From Elgaria multicarinata webbii (lineage: Eukaryota; Chordata; Lepidosauria; Squamata; Anguidae), in contig NC_086183.1 in NCBI RefSeq assembly GCF_023053635.1, positions 31,477,501 through 31,541,500 of the forward strand: DNA of 64,000 bases, written 5' to 3'. The notes under the pieces were generated by a model that did not search any database, was not told where the DNA came from, and saw only the letters and a list, made by a program, of their open reading frames with translations. Below, piece by piece: positions 34,420 to 44,900 of the stretch. The translations under genes were made by a program, and so were the position numbers. Numbering within the stretch: the first letter of the stretch is position 1; each line of letters opens with the position of its first letter.

Positions 34420-34750
34420 GTCACCCAGTGGGCTTCAATGGCTGAGTGGGGACTAGAACCCGGATCTCCCGACTCCCAGCCCAACACTTTAGCCACTACA
34501 CCACACATGGTTAAAAGATAGACATATCAACAGTTCAAAATAGACCATAGTGGCTCCAATGTGCAAAATGGCAAGACTTCCCCCAACCTGGGGCCATCCA
34601 GAGGTGTTGGACTCAATTCCCATAATACTCTAGCTGACTGGGGGACTGCTGCCATTCACTACATTGATGCCTTTGTGTTAATGTGTGTGCCTTCGTGTTA
34701 ATGTGTGTGCATACACGCTGGACACAAGATGCATCAATTCTGCAATTCAC

Positions 34751-34836
34751 AGTGCAATCCTATGCATGTCTACTCAGAAGTAAGCTTCGTTGAGTTGGGT
34801 GGGGTTTACTCTTAAGTAAGTGGCCATAGGATTGCA
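34751..34836. mobile_element. Foldback element, GCAATCCTATGCATG type
   Basis: GCAATCCTATGCATGTCTAC on the left faces AAGTGGCCATAGGATTGCA on the right, with CAGAAGTAAG / CTTAAGTAAG-like inner sequence. It is a simple foldback of less than 90 bp. Confidence 0.5.
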
Positions 34837-35658
34837 CTCTCAGGGTTTCTGGAAGTAAAATCTCTCAGGAAGACTCTAAATGCTAAAGAATGGCAACTCT
34901 AAAAAGTCACCCTCACAAAAACTTAACCTAGCATGCCCAGAAGACAAAAACGCAGCAAAGGATGTGCCAGTTGCATTTACCAGGAAAAAAATCAACAGAG
35001 AGGGCTTTTTGCATGGTAAAGTCCAATATACTCATTACGCCATGGCGTAAGCTCTCATGGACGAGAGATCCCATCATCATCAGTACAAAGTGTTACCCTT
35101 AGCTGGCACGTGCAAAGAAAACCATTTTAAACAGTGAGACCAAATCACTATGAAATGCAGGAGTACAGACTGTAACAATTCTATGTTAAGCTTAATTTAT
35201 ACAAAATAATCACAGTAACTGTTCACAGCAGCAGTAACTGATGATAACGTAATCATCCTAGCTTTGCTATGTTAATTAACACTTGGAGTGGGAGATGAAA
35301 CCATTGTCTGGATTTAAGCCCTAAACAAACAGAATCAAACTTCTCGATAAGGTCTCACGAGATTCTTGCAACAGAGATAATGTGGCTACTCCATGGAAGT
35401 TATTACTAGAAAATCTGGGCTGTCCCTGATGATAAATAGAGACGAGTGGAGCAGGTGGCCGGTAAGGATTTCCTGGAAGAATGATTTTCACTTTCCACTT
35501 CTCCAATTAAACAGGAGTAGGTTGGTTTCTAGGGAAGCTCTGATTAAAAGATAAAATAAGAACTCACAAAGATATAAAATTGTGACCAGCACTTAATTTC
35601 AACCAAGGAACAACCCCCCTATCCTGTTTTAAAAGCTAAGCTAGATTCCTGGATAAGA

Positions 35659-35848
35659 TTGCCAACTCTCTTTTTTATCACCTTTTGCTCCTCTGCCTTT
35701 TACAGCAGCTTGGATCGCCAGAAATTAGCAAATGCTAGCGATGATCATCAGGCTACTAAAAGCTTCCGCCTGCTTATGTCTGCAAATCATGCTGCTGTTA
35801 AAGGCACAAGAGCAGACCAGGCTGCACTTTTCTGAGTCAGTTGGCAAC
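35659..35848. mobile_element. Foldback element, TTGCCAAC type
   Basis: The left ATTGCCAACTC and right CAGTTGGCAACT ends are inverted. Inner TTTTACAGCAGC pairs with GCTGCTGTTAAA. Same family as 31811-31997. The interval 34840-35650 shows no identifiable element. Confidence 0.6.
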
Positions 35849-35967
35849 TCTAGTCCTGGAACACAGAGACTAACCATGAAGAAAAACTAGATTTGAGCCA
35901 ATGTAGCAGGTGCTACATACATATACATAGCCAGACCCTACTTTGCCATAATGGGTTCAGGTTTCCA

Positions 35968-35968
35968 G

Positions 35969-36024
<56 letters not shown>

Positions 36025-36470
36025 TATTTCTTACCCGCCTCTCCGTTTGGATCGAGGCAGGAACAACAATAAATATAAAATACATTAAAATGAATTAAAA
36101 ACATAGTATACATTATTAAAACATCCTAAAATTTCACTGGATAGGCCTGCCGGAATAGTTCAGTCTTTATAGCTTTCTTACGTAAATGCTAAAAGACTGT
36201 TAAGTTGACAAGTCTCCTCCGGCAAGCCTTTCCACAGTCTGGGAGCAGCAGAAGAGAAGGTCCTCTGGGTAATACCTGTCAGCCTAATTTTGGCAGACTG
36301 AAGTAGATTCTTCCCAGAGGACCTGAGCGTGTGGGGCGGATTGTACGGGAGAAGGCGATCCCGCAGGTAACCTGGACCCAAACCATGTAGGGCTTTAAAG
36401 GTAATAACCAACACTTTATACTTCGCCTGGAAACTAATTGGCAGCCGGTGAAGAGTTTTTAAAACTGGTG
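35968..36470 (-). mobile_element. L2-type LINE 3' end
   Basis: An (ATA)n run and the tail TTACCCGCCTCTCCGTTTGG mark the 3' end. The minus strand encodes VITFKALHGLGPGYLRDRLL and FSSAAPRLWKGLPEE, a CR1/L2 ORF2 end. It is 5'-truncated. Confidence 0.8.
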
Positions 36471-36659
36471 CAATTTGGAAGTCTGAAGACCCTGCACTTC
36501 CTTGTTTAGAAATTAAGCATAGACTGTGACCTGCCCAAATTATCTTACTTTAAAAGCGCTCTTTCCCCCAAACGGAAAGTTTTGTTTGTCAGTCTTTCAT
36601 TGTCACTATATCTAACAATCTCTAATAATGTATCTCAGCCTTTCTAAATCAGGTACCCT

Positions 36660-36750
36660 TCAGAGGTGTTGGACTACAACCCTCAGCATTCTAGCTCAGG
36701 CATGCTGGGAGTTGTAGTCCAACACATCTGGAAGGTACCAGATTGGGAAG
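36660..36750. mobile_element. Foldback element with ACTACAAC motifs
   Basis: GGTGTTGGACTACAACCCTC on the left and GGGAGTTGTAGTCCAACAC on the right are inverted copies. This is a common squamate-type foldback. The interval 36751-36999 is unassigned. Confidence 0.55.
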
Positions 36751-36999
36751 GGCTGACGTACAAATATTATTATCCATTCCATAATACCTTTTATAGCGTT
36801 GTGGACAGTACAGAATGTTTTACAATCTCCCCCATCCTTGCATCGTCTTTTCTTTCTTTTCTGTCTTCCCCCCCCCCCTTGCCCTTTGAAAAGTAAACAT
36901 CCAAGAGTCTGCAACTCCGGCAATGGCAAACAGATTCTGCAGTCAAGTCTCCCGCACCGCTAATCGCTGACCTCCAGTTGCTGGACAGGGCCTAAACTG

Positions 37000-37271
37000 T
37001 GTGCGCTGCTGGACGAGTTCAAAGCCACTGAGAAGCATCTCCAAGGATGGATAGCAAAGCCCTGTCCCCAGAGGGAGAGCTGGAGAGAATCCCACCACCC
37101 TGCAGTGCTCCTTCGCCCGCCCCCTCCTCTCTCCTCTGCCCTCCAGTCACCCACTCATGACAAGGCAAGGGAGACGGTGCCTTTAAACGCCAGAGCACCA
37201 AGCGTGGGGACCGCTAGATGCACGAGCGGATGGCAGAGTCAGGAAGCAATCGCTTACCTTCCACTTCACAG
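37000..37271 (+). promoter_or_regulatory. Candidate GIPR promoter and non-coding first exon
   Basis: This stretch is more GC-rich than its surroundings, has a GC-box-like CCTTCGCCCGCCCCCTCC near 37102-37119, and ends at a strong donor (TTCACAG then GTAAGAGC, exon end 37271). The first coding exon of GIPR has its own upstream acceptor (41467), so an untranslated 5' exon is required somewhere upstream. This is the best candidate I see, but there is no direct evidence that the two are joined. Confidence 0.3.
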
Positions 37272-37338
37272 GTAAGAGCTCGGCTGCTGTCCGTTCTAGT
37301 AAACTGAGATGCAGTTTGTGTCTGGGTGTCTTCCTGCA

Positions 37339-37361
37339 GTGTGTGTGTGTGTGTGTGTGTG
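37339..37361. repeat. (GT)n microsatellite
   Basis: About eleven GT dinucleotides just downstream of the candidate first exon. Confidence 0.85.
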
Positions 37362-37780
37362 TCTGTGTGCGCCCGCCTGCCATGGATTGTGTCTCTGTGG
37401 CCAGCTTCATCCTGTGGCATTCCAATTTGAGCTCACTTCGGAAGTGGGTTTTTAGGCCCTGGACTCTTCCTAGTTCAGTGTGGGGTCCCCCAGCTTTTAA
37501 AAAGAAGACCCCGTTTCTGGACCGTTAGCAGCATCAGCAGCTGGAAAGGTTAGCAGAGTTATAACAACGTTTCTCTCTACGTCCGAAAAGTTCTGCCTGT
37601 TGATTTCTGCGCATCAAGTTGCTATCTGAGACACAAGAGGGAGACAAGTGTTTTCTTTTCTGATCATATGGCAACCTTCATTTGGCTCGGCAAAGCAAAC
37701 GAACATGTTTGAAAAGTGTGTGAAGCTACACCGAACTGAATATTTAAAAGACGATTCAGTCTGGGTTCAGTTTGCAGTTG

Positions 37781-38092
37781 TAGGGTGACCATATGAAAAG
37801 GAGGACAGGGCTTCTGTATCTTTCACAGTGGTATTGAAAAAGGGAAATTTCAGCAGGTGTCATTTGTATGCATGCAACTCCTGGTGAAATCACAACAGTT
37901 AAAGCTGCAGGAGCTATACTAGAGTGACCAGATACAAAAGAGGGCAGGGCTCCTGCAGCTTTAATTGTGGTGATGAAGAGGGAATTTCCCCAAGTGTTGC
38001 ATACACACAAATGACACCTGCTGAAATTTCCTTTTCTAAACTTCTGTTTAAAGATACAGAAGCCCTGTCCTCCTTTTCATATGGTCACCCTA
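37781..38092. mobile_element. hAT-like foldback MITE
   Basis: The ends are TAGGGTGACCATATG / CATATGGTCACCCTA and it is 312 bp. The interior shares the GTATGCATGCAA variant with the copy at 31395, suggesting a subfamily. Flanking 8-mers do not match. Confidence 0.8.
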
Positions 38093-38398
38093 CGTTCACA
38101 GCACTGAAGATTTCATGTGGTACTATGTTGCATGTGGGGGCGGGGCAGGGGGGTAATAGGTTAAAACCTCATTCAAATAACCCAAAACCCCTGAAAGTCC
38201 ACTGGAACATCAAGGTGATAGTTCTGATAAGACCTAATCCCAGAACTTGAAAGTATATCCTGTTGTATTTCAGTGGGACTTCTTTAGGTGGCTGGTGGGG
38301 TGGGGTGGAGTAGGAGTGGGGGGCTGAAAAGTAGGGTAGAAATTTTCTAAAGTATTTTTTTTAAAATATGGGAAATATTATGTGTAGGGAAGGTGGTG

Positions 38399-38588
38399 TT
38401 GCCAACTGACCCGGGAAAGAATATCACATCCTGGCCTGTTCCTGTATCCTTTAAGTAGTTTTGTTCTGCATAAATTGGCAGTGGAAGCTTTCCGTGGTGG
38501 GATGATGACCGCTACCTCTGGAGAATATATGCAGAGCCAACTGTTATTAATGACACAGGAGCAGGACCTGGTAGAAAAAGTTGGCATT
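38399..38588. mobile_element. Foldback element, TTGCCAAC type
   Basis: TTGCCAACTGACC on the left and AAAAGTTGGCA on the right, with an inner CCTGTTCCTGTATCC / GACACAGGAGCAGG-like pairing. Same family as 31811. Element 38599 follows 10 bp later. Confidence 0.5.
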
Positions 38589-38598
38589 GCTATGGCAG

Positions 38599-38716
38599 GA
38601 TCTACACTACTGCTTTAAAGTGCTTTAAAGCGCTTTATAACAGTTTTGGCCCAGGACACACTGCATATACAGTTGTCAAAACTGTTATAAAGCACTTTAA
38701 AGCAGTAGTGTAGATC
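38599..38716. mobile_element. Foldback element, GATCTACAC family, copy 1
   Basis: GATCTACACTACTGCTTTAA on the left is mirrored by TTAAAGCAGTAGTGTAGATC on the right. Pairing continues through TTATAACAGTTTTG / CAAAACTGTTATAA, so arms are about 48 bp with a 25-bp loop. It shares its terminal motif with elements at 50332, 51276 and 55047. Confidence 0.8.
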
Positions 38717-39544
38717 TGGGAGGCGCAGTAGGTCCCTAAGACTGCAGTTGAACCTGACTTGAAACTGACGAGCCTTACGTCTGAGTAAAACCACTTTGGA
38801 TCAGTCTGTAAGAGAGCAGGATCTGTCGCTCTTCCTAACCTTGGCTTTGCAGATGATTAGCTTACTGTAAAAGGAAGGCCATAGAGCTGCTTCTGATACT
38901 GATATTTAAAAAGAGAGAGAAAGAGAGAGAGATAAAAGGTCTTCCTCCTGATTCTGTTTTCCGCCTGGCTTTCTCACTTTTATTTAATCAAATAAAAAGG
39001 GTTTTATTTAGTTTATACATGAGGAGCAGACCGAGTGTGCCTGCGTCACGAGCCAAGGAATGGTGGAGGCGACAGAAGGAAGATTTGGAAACTGTATGGG
39101 GGAAGTGAGCCAGCCCTAAAGGGTTACTGTCCTAACACTTAGCAACAGTGCAGAAACACCAACGTGGGGGGTAAGCACAGTTTGGGGGCGCTCATGGTGA
39201 CAGTCCCCAGAGCCCCCAAGGAGCATCAAAATTCTGGCATCTGTCTAGATCCAAATCAACAAACCAGCTCTAGCGTTTTTATCTCCGCCGGGAGCAGAGC
39301 GTTGGTGAAGCTGAGGGGTCTGGATTGCCCCTTTGAGACGGAGTCAGCCCAAAAGACTTTGTTGTTGGGGAAAATTCATTTCCTCCCAGCTACTGTGAGG
39401 ATTGCAGCTAAGCTGAGAGGGAACAGGTAATTCTGAGGGGGTGGCTGATGCTATCAGTGCTCCTGCTATTAAAAAAATAAAAAATGTGCCAGCCCTCCAT
39501 CTCTGTGAGCCTGCCCCCTGCTACATCACTGCTGATGAAATGCC
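38717..39544. other. Unassigned stretch
   Basis: No gene or repeat family recognised. A purine run (GA)n occurs near 38911-38933. Confidence 0.4.
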
Positions 39545-39830
39545 TCCCTCCTCAACTTATGCCGAATAGAGGGGAACCAGTACCTCGTGAGATTTGCAAG
39601 CTATACTTCTATTAATGCAGCCCAAAATAGCATTTGCCTTTCTTGCAGCCACATCGCACTGTTGGCTCATATTCAGCTTATGATCTGCAGCAATTCCAAG
39701 AACCTTCTCATTTGTAGTATTGCTGAGCCAAGTATCCCCCACCTTGTAGCTCTGCATTTGGTTTCTTTTTCCTAGGCTTCCCCCATTACATAATCATTAT
39801 TATGACTTTGTATTTCTCCAAACGTCGGGG
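39545..39830 (-). mobile_element. CR1 LINE fragment
   Basis: The minus strand encodes a 66-codon frame with VGDTWLSNTTNEKVLGIAAD, LNMSQQCDVAARKANAILGC and EVLVPLYSA, which is the characteristic CR1 ORF2 segment after the reverse-transcriptase domain. Both ends are missing. Confidence 0.85.
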
Positions 39831-40904
39831 GTCTCCAAGGTTCTTCACTTATGGTGTTTCTTGTTGTGCATATCCTACCATTTCGGGCTGCTTCCCCCGT
39901 AATGCAGCCTGCCAGATGCAGCCTACTCCTGCCTGCCTAAGTGCAGTGCTGAGACGTTAACATCGATTTTCAATTTTTACTTCCTCCTGACAGCTTTTAG
40001 CCAAGTAAACATCAATGTGCGGAAACAAGATACTGATAGGTTATGGATGGCTTTGAATGCCTGGTTCCTCCAACATCATGTTTCTTCTCTTGAAATTGTA
40101 AGGAGGGAGAAGAAGGGCAGCTTTTTGCAGTGGTTACAGCAAAAAAAAGCAGGGGTGAGGATGCTTAAAACACACTGGCCTAGTTCTCACTACAGATTTA
40201 TTGTGCAGGCTTGCTTGACTGAAATCTCTGTGAGATTAAAAAACAACAACACCTTGCACACAGAAGACTAGAGTGTCAGGCAGCTTTCTCCCTGACATGC
40301 TCTGTTTCTATGGGAAGGGATGGTTTTTTGTTTTTTTTTAAGGGAGAGCATTTAATCATCTGAGCCCCCACTTGCAATCTAAAGTAGTTTAGCCCAGAGA
40401 CAGGTATGTTTACCACTTTTGTGAAGGCCTGGCTACAAAACTACATGCTGTTACTTTGTTGTCTAAACATGTGTGTTTGGTAGCTGTTACCTATGATTGC
40501 GACAGCTGAGTTAAAGACACTGATGGCTTTAGTGGGAAAGGGAAGGAGCTCAATCGAGTCGAAACAAAGGTCCTTCTAGAGCCATCAACCAAATCGGTCT
40601 TCCCCAAACATTTGATAGACAAGGCACACGTCTCCTTTTTTAATATTACTCCTTAGGTTTTGTTTAGGTTGCAATAAACATATCCCAGAGACAATTGTTC
40701 TTAAGCACGTTGAAACTGGTTTTACAATAGAGGCATTGCTTTCTTTTGTCCCACTGATCTCTCTGGTTAAATAGGTTTGGTAGGTTTTTTTGAGCACTGC
40801 AAAAGCCTGGACAACCTATTTGAATGGAGATGATAGTAAGATGACAAACGCCCACAACATGGGAACATGGACCCATGCAATCGCTAAGATCATTGGCAGA
40901 GGCC
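39831..40904. other. Unassigned stretch upstream of GIPR
   Basis: No gene or repeat is recognised. A frame at 40017-40271 ends near a GTAAGG and was considered as an exon but has no supporting homology. Confidence 0.4.
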
Positions 40905-41275
40905 TTGCCGGGTGTACTACAACCTGCAGATTCCATCTGGTGGCAACTCAGAAGCAGACCTTCTCCGTGGTGGCACCCGCCTTATGGAACGCCCTTTCCC
41001 TGGTCTTTGGGAAAGGCCAATTCTGGCATGCTTTAGGTGCCTGTTAAAAACCCATCCCTTTCCCCAGGGCTTGGCTAAATGATTGTGCTGCCCAGTTTGT
41101 TTGTTTATTAAGCATTATGTTTTTAGCTTTGGTATGAAAATTTTTAAACCCTTTAAACAGCTTAACGGATGGGTTTTTGTATTTACTATTGTATTTTAAT
41201 CTCTGATTCTGTAAATCACTTAGAGGGGTCTTCTGAGATGGTAAGCGGTACATAAATTGATTAAATAAATAAATC
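40905..41275 (+). mobile_element. LINE 3' end
   Basis: Plus-strand pieces TFSVVAPALWNALS and LKTHPF-like remnants are followed by a 3' UTR and the tail AAATCACTTAGAGGGGTCTT, AAGCGGTACATAAATTGA. It ends about 190 bp before the GIPR 5' untranslated exon part. Confidence 0.7.
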
Positions 41276-41467
41276 GATGGTGCTATCCTCAGTTCTTCCC
41301 GAAAAGCTACTAATTGTTTCCAGCTGAGTGTGCGTGGAATTGATAAAACAGGGAAATGGGAAGCTGTCTTGAACACTTTGGATGCCGAATCATCCCCGTA
41401 TGTGCCTCAGTCAGGGTCAACAGAGTGATCCCCAGCCTGACACATTTCTCTGCTGGTTCCCCCCTAG

Positions 41468-41654
41468 AACGCTTCTGCCCGACTTGGGTCCATTGTGGAT
41501 GGAGGTGGCCAGAGACCCACAATGCCAAAAGCCACCAGCCGCCAAGCCCTGAGATGGACGCTTCCCACTGGCCTCGTGCGCCCATTGCAAACAAAGCATG
41601 CAGGGACCCCTTGAACTCCTCTTGCTTTTTGTGTGGCTCCAAAAGATAGCAGAG
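41468..41654 (+). CDS. GIPR: GIPR exon with 5' UTR end and signal peptide
   Basis: A CCCCCCTAG acceptor opens the exon at 41468 and a GAG-GTGAGC donor closes it at 41654. The ATG at 41598 gives [19 protein letters not shown], a 19-residue secretory signal with a seven-residue hydrophobic core. The exon ends in phase 0 just before the mature ectodomain, as human GIPR does at its LLLQRAE. An in-frame downstream join to [12 protein letters not shown] supports the start. Other ATGs in the exon hit stops. Confidence 0.75.
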
Positions 41655-41964
41655 GTGAGCAAATTCTCCATCTGCCCCAGGAATCCTGGGAGTTGTCGCG
41701 CAACTCACCTGGAGGGCATGAGGTTGGGCAAGGCTGCTGTCGGCACAGCCGGGGGCTCTTGACAATTATGCATCCTGGTTTCCGAATTCCAGTGTCTGAT
41801 ATGTTCCCCCGCCTTCCCTGTCACAGAGCAGCTCCGCTGGAAACACGGTCAAAGATATGTTTGAGGCGTGGCGGCAATATCAGGAGGCCTGCAGTCGCAA
41901 AATGTTAGAAGATCCACATCCCACAAGTGAGTAGAATGTGGGCTTTGAGCCACTCAAGGCTTCT

Positions 41965-41995
<31 letters not shown>

Positions 41996-44900
41996 CTCTA
42001 CCTATATTTCCCAAAACGTTATTGTTCAAATGATGTCCTCCAGAAGCCATAACATGCTGATGAAATTTCTTGTGAGGATGAGTTATGATTAATTTTATTT
42101 ATTTATTTATTTTCTATCCCGCCCAATAGACGAAGCTCTCTGGGCGGTTCACAAAAATTAAAACGACAAGGTACAGCATAAAATACAAAATATGGACGCT
42201 TAAAAATACAATATAAAGATGCAACCGAGCAGCAATGCAAAGATTTAAAATTCAGATTTAAAACTGCAGAGCTAAAAGACTAGGATGCTGAAATACTAGG
42301 AAAATAAAAAGGTCTTCAGGTGGCGACGGAAGGAGTACAGTGTAGGCTCCAGGCGAACCTCTCAGGGGAGCTCATTCCACAGCCAGGGTGCCACAGCAGA
42401 GAAGGCTGTCCTCCTGGGAGCTGCCTGCCTCACTTCCTTTGGCAGGGGCTCAAGGAGAAGGACCCCTGAGGGTGACCTTAGGGTCCGGGCAGGTACATAT
42501 GGGAGGAGGCGTTCCTTCAGATAGCACATTTGCTTAATAAGGCAAGAGCTTGGCACATTGCTTAATAAGGCAGGGTGGAACGGAGCGATTCTGTCTTTTT
42601 CTGGCAGTGCCATGGTGGGGGAGATTTCCAGCTAGTGCGTATTTGCAGGGCCAGAGTCAAGGGTCAGCATGGTGGGGCAATGGCCGAGGGCCCCTGCCCC
42701 AGCGTGCCCCTCTGCCGCTTCCTCTATCTCCACGAATGTGTCCAGTTCCCACAGAGCTGTGTGGCGTTACACCCCACAAGTCAGTTCCCTAATGTATGTC
42801 TAAATTTGTAAGTCTACTATGTTTAGAAGGTTGACCTGAGTGGGTGGAGACTGAATATCTTAGGAGCGGGGAGGAGGATATATAAGGGAACGACTGAGGG
42901 TGTTTTTAAAGTACTTTGGTTCGAGAGAGAATTAGAGGATCAGGGTAAAGAGGGTTGTCTTTTGAGTGTAGTGTGCAGATAGTCAGTTAGTGCATATTAA
43001 ACAATCCTGGTAATAAAGGAAGTTCAAGAATGAAGGTGTGAGAGAAAGGAAAGCATGTATGAGAAGAGAGAAAGGATTGGATGAGAAGCTTTGACAAGAG
43101 TCTGAAAAGTTTTATTATGAAACAAAGTTTGTGAACATTGAAATAAATTTTTATTCAGTTTGTTTTACTACCGCAAAAACCCCACATGTCTCTTTGGCAT
43201 TTATCATCTGCAGTATTATACATATAACACCCGTTCTGACATTAATTCACCATCAGCACATATAATTCACAGCGCATTATTTTATTCCTGAAATTATTCC
43301 TGTTTAACCCCTTTCTCCACGTAGTTTGTAGAAAGGCGGTGTTTGTTCTCACCTCAGGCTCATAAAGTGGTGGCGCTTAGCTTGAGCAGGGGGTGTCCGT
43401 GGACAGGCCTGTGGTCAAGAGCCTGTGTCGTGGCACTGCCCTGTAGCCAGGGTCTGTCACGGCCACAATAACGCCTCCCTTTCCTCCGCCTCGCTTCCAG
43501 GCCTGGTGTGCAACCGTACGTTTGACATGTATGCGTGCTGGGACGACACCCTTCCCAACACCTCCGCCAAAGTCCCCTGCCCCTGGTACCTCCCCTGGTA
43601 CCAGCAAGGTAAGTGTGCGTTTGAAAGACACCTGCGTTTAGTGGGATTTATCCCCTAGTAAATGTGTTTCGGTTGCAACTAGTGATGTCAGGGGGAAATC
43701 CCCAGTGGATTCAAATGAGTTCAGGTTTCTATGACTCTGGCCTGTGGATTCCACAGCAGACCGGCCTTTCCTGAGTCGGGTGGATTTTGTGGACTTCTGG
43801 CGCTTTTTCGTTGTGGTTTTTCTTTTAGGAGGATTTGCGCAAGTGCGCATTTGCGAACGAATGAAAATCCTCGTACGAAAAGAATCCGATTCCGTCATCC
43901 ACATTTATTTTTGTTTCATGGCCACGGCCGAATTTTTGTGGGCACATTTAGATCATACTATTACTGACTTGGTTGGCCCATTGTCTCTTTCAAACGGTCT
44001 GGCATCCGTTTGCACCAGTGGCACTGCATAAGTAATAAGTAAATAATCAAGTTTTATTTGTACCAAGCCATCGGCTGTTGCAATTCAGAACAATTAACTG
44101 AACATAAGGCATAAAACAGACAATAAATGTCCAGAGTTCACGAAAAAACAAAGTCCTTAACAATAAAAACTCAGTGTCTCCAAGCAAATAAAACATTAAA
44201 TACAGTTAAGGCTAAAATTATATAATTTAAAACTCAGGGTGCAATTGCAGCCCTCATTTTAATAGCAATTGCTAAAAATTTTGCAGTTTTTGCTGTAACC
44301 ATCCTGTTGCAATCCTCAAGAAGGAAGTTCATATAATAATCAGTTGAACGCCCTGGATAAGGCGATAATAAGGGGGTTATTAACTCTTCACTAGGAGCCT
44401 CGTGTGGCGCAGAGCGGTAAAGCAGCAGTTTCTGCAGCTGAAACTCTCCCCACGGCCTGAGTTCGATCCCAGCGGAAGCTGGTTTCAGGCAGCCGGCTCG
44501 GGTCGACTCAGCCTTCCATCCTCCCGAGGTCGGTGAAATGAGTACCCACTTAGTTGGGGAAAAGGTAATAACGGCCGGGGAAGGCAACGGCAAACCACCC
44601 CGCTATAAGGCCTGCCAAGAAAACGTCAGCTTCCCTCCAAGAGTCAGTAATGACTCAGTGCTTGCACGAGAGGTTCCTTTCCTTTCCCTAACTCTTCACT
44701 AGTATTTCTGTACAAAGAGCAAAATAGCAGCACGTGGGCAATGGTTTCAGTGTTACCATCTCCACAGTAAATCATAAATAATAATAATATATTTATTTCT
44801 TACCTGCTTCTCCCTCTGGATCGAGGCAGGGAACAACACAGAATACAAAAATATTATAAAATACATAAAACTGATTAAATACTAAGGAAACTTCATCATC

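Larger units (their letters stand above)
33035..34510 (-). mobile_element. tRNA-derived SINE split by later insertions
   Basis: On the minus strand the tRNA-like head lies at about 34510-34420 (a TGTGGTGTAGTGGCTAAAG A-box region, then GGGTTCTAGTCCCCACTC as B box). The SINE tail lies at 33190-33035 (CTCACAGGATTGTTGTTG and a pyramid of LINE-like tail). The two halves are separated by a LINE (about 33190-34095) and a MITE (about 34100-34419). A more complete copy is at 49588-49795. Confidence 0.65.

Noticed and set aside
40017-40271. Short exon ending at a GTAAGG near 40101
   Set aside because: The encoded stretch is not hydrophobic enough for a signal peptide and has no known similarity.
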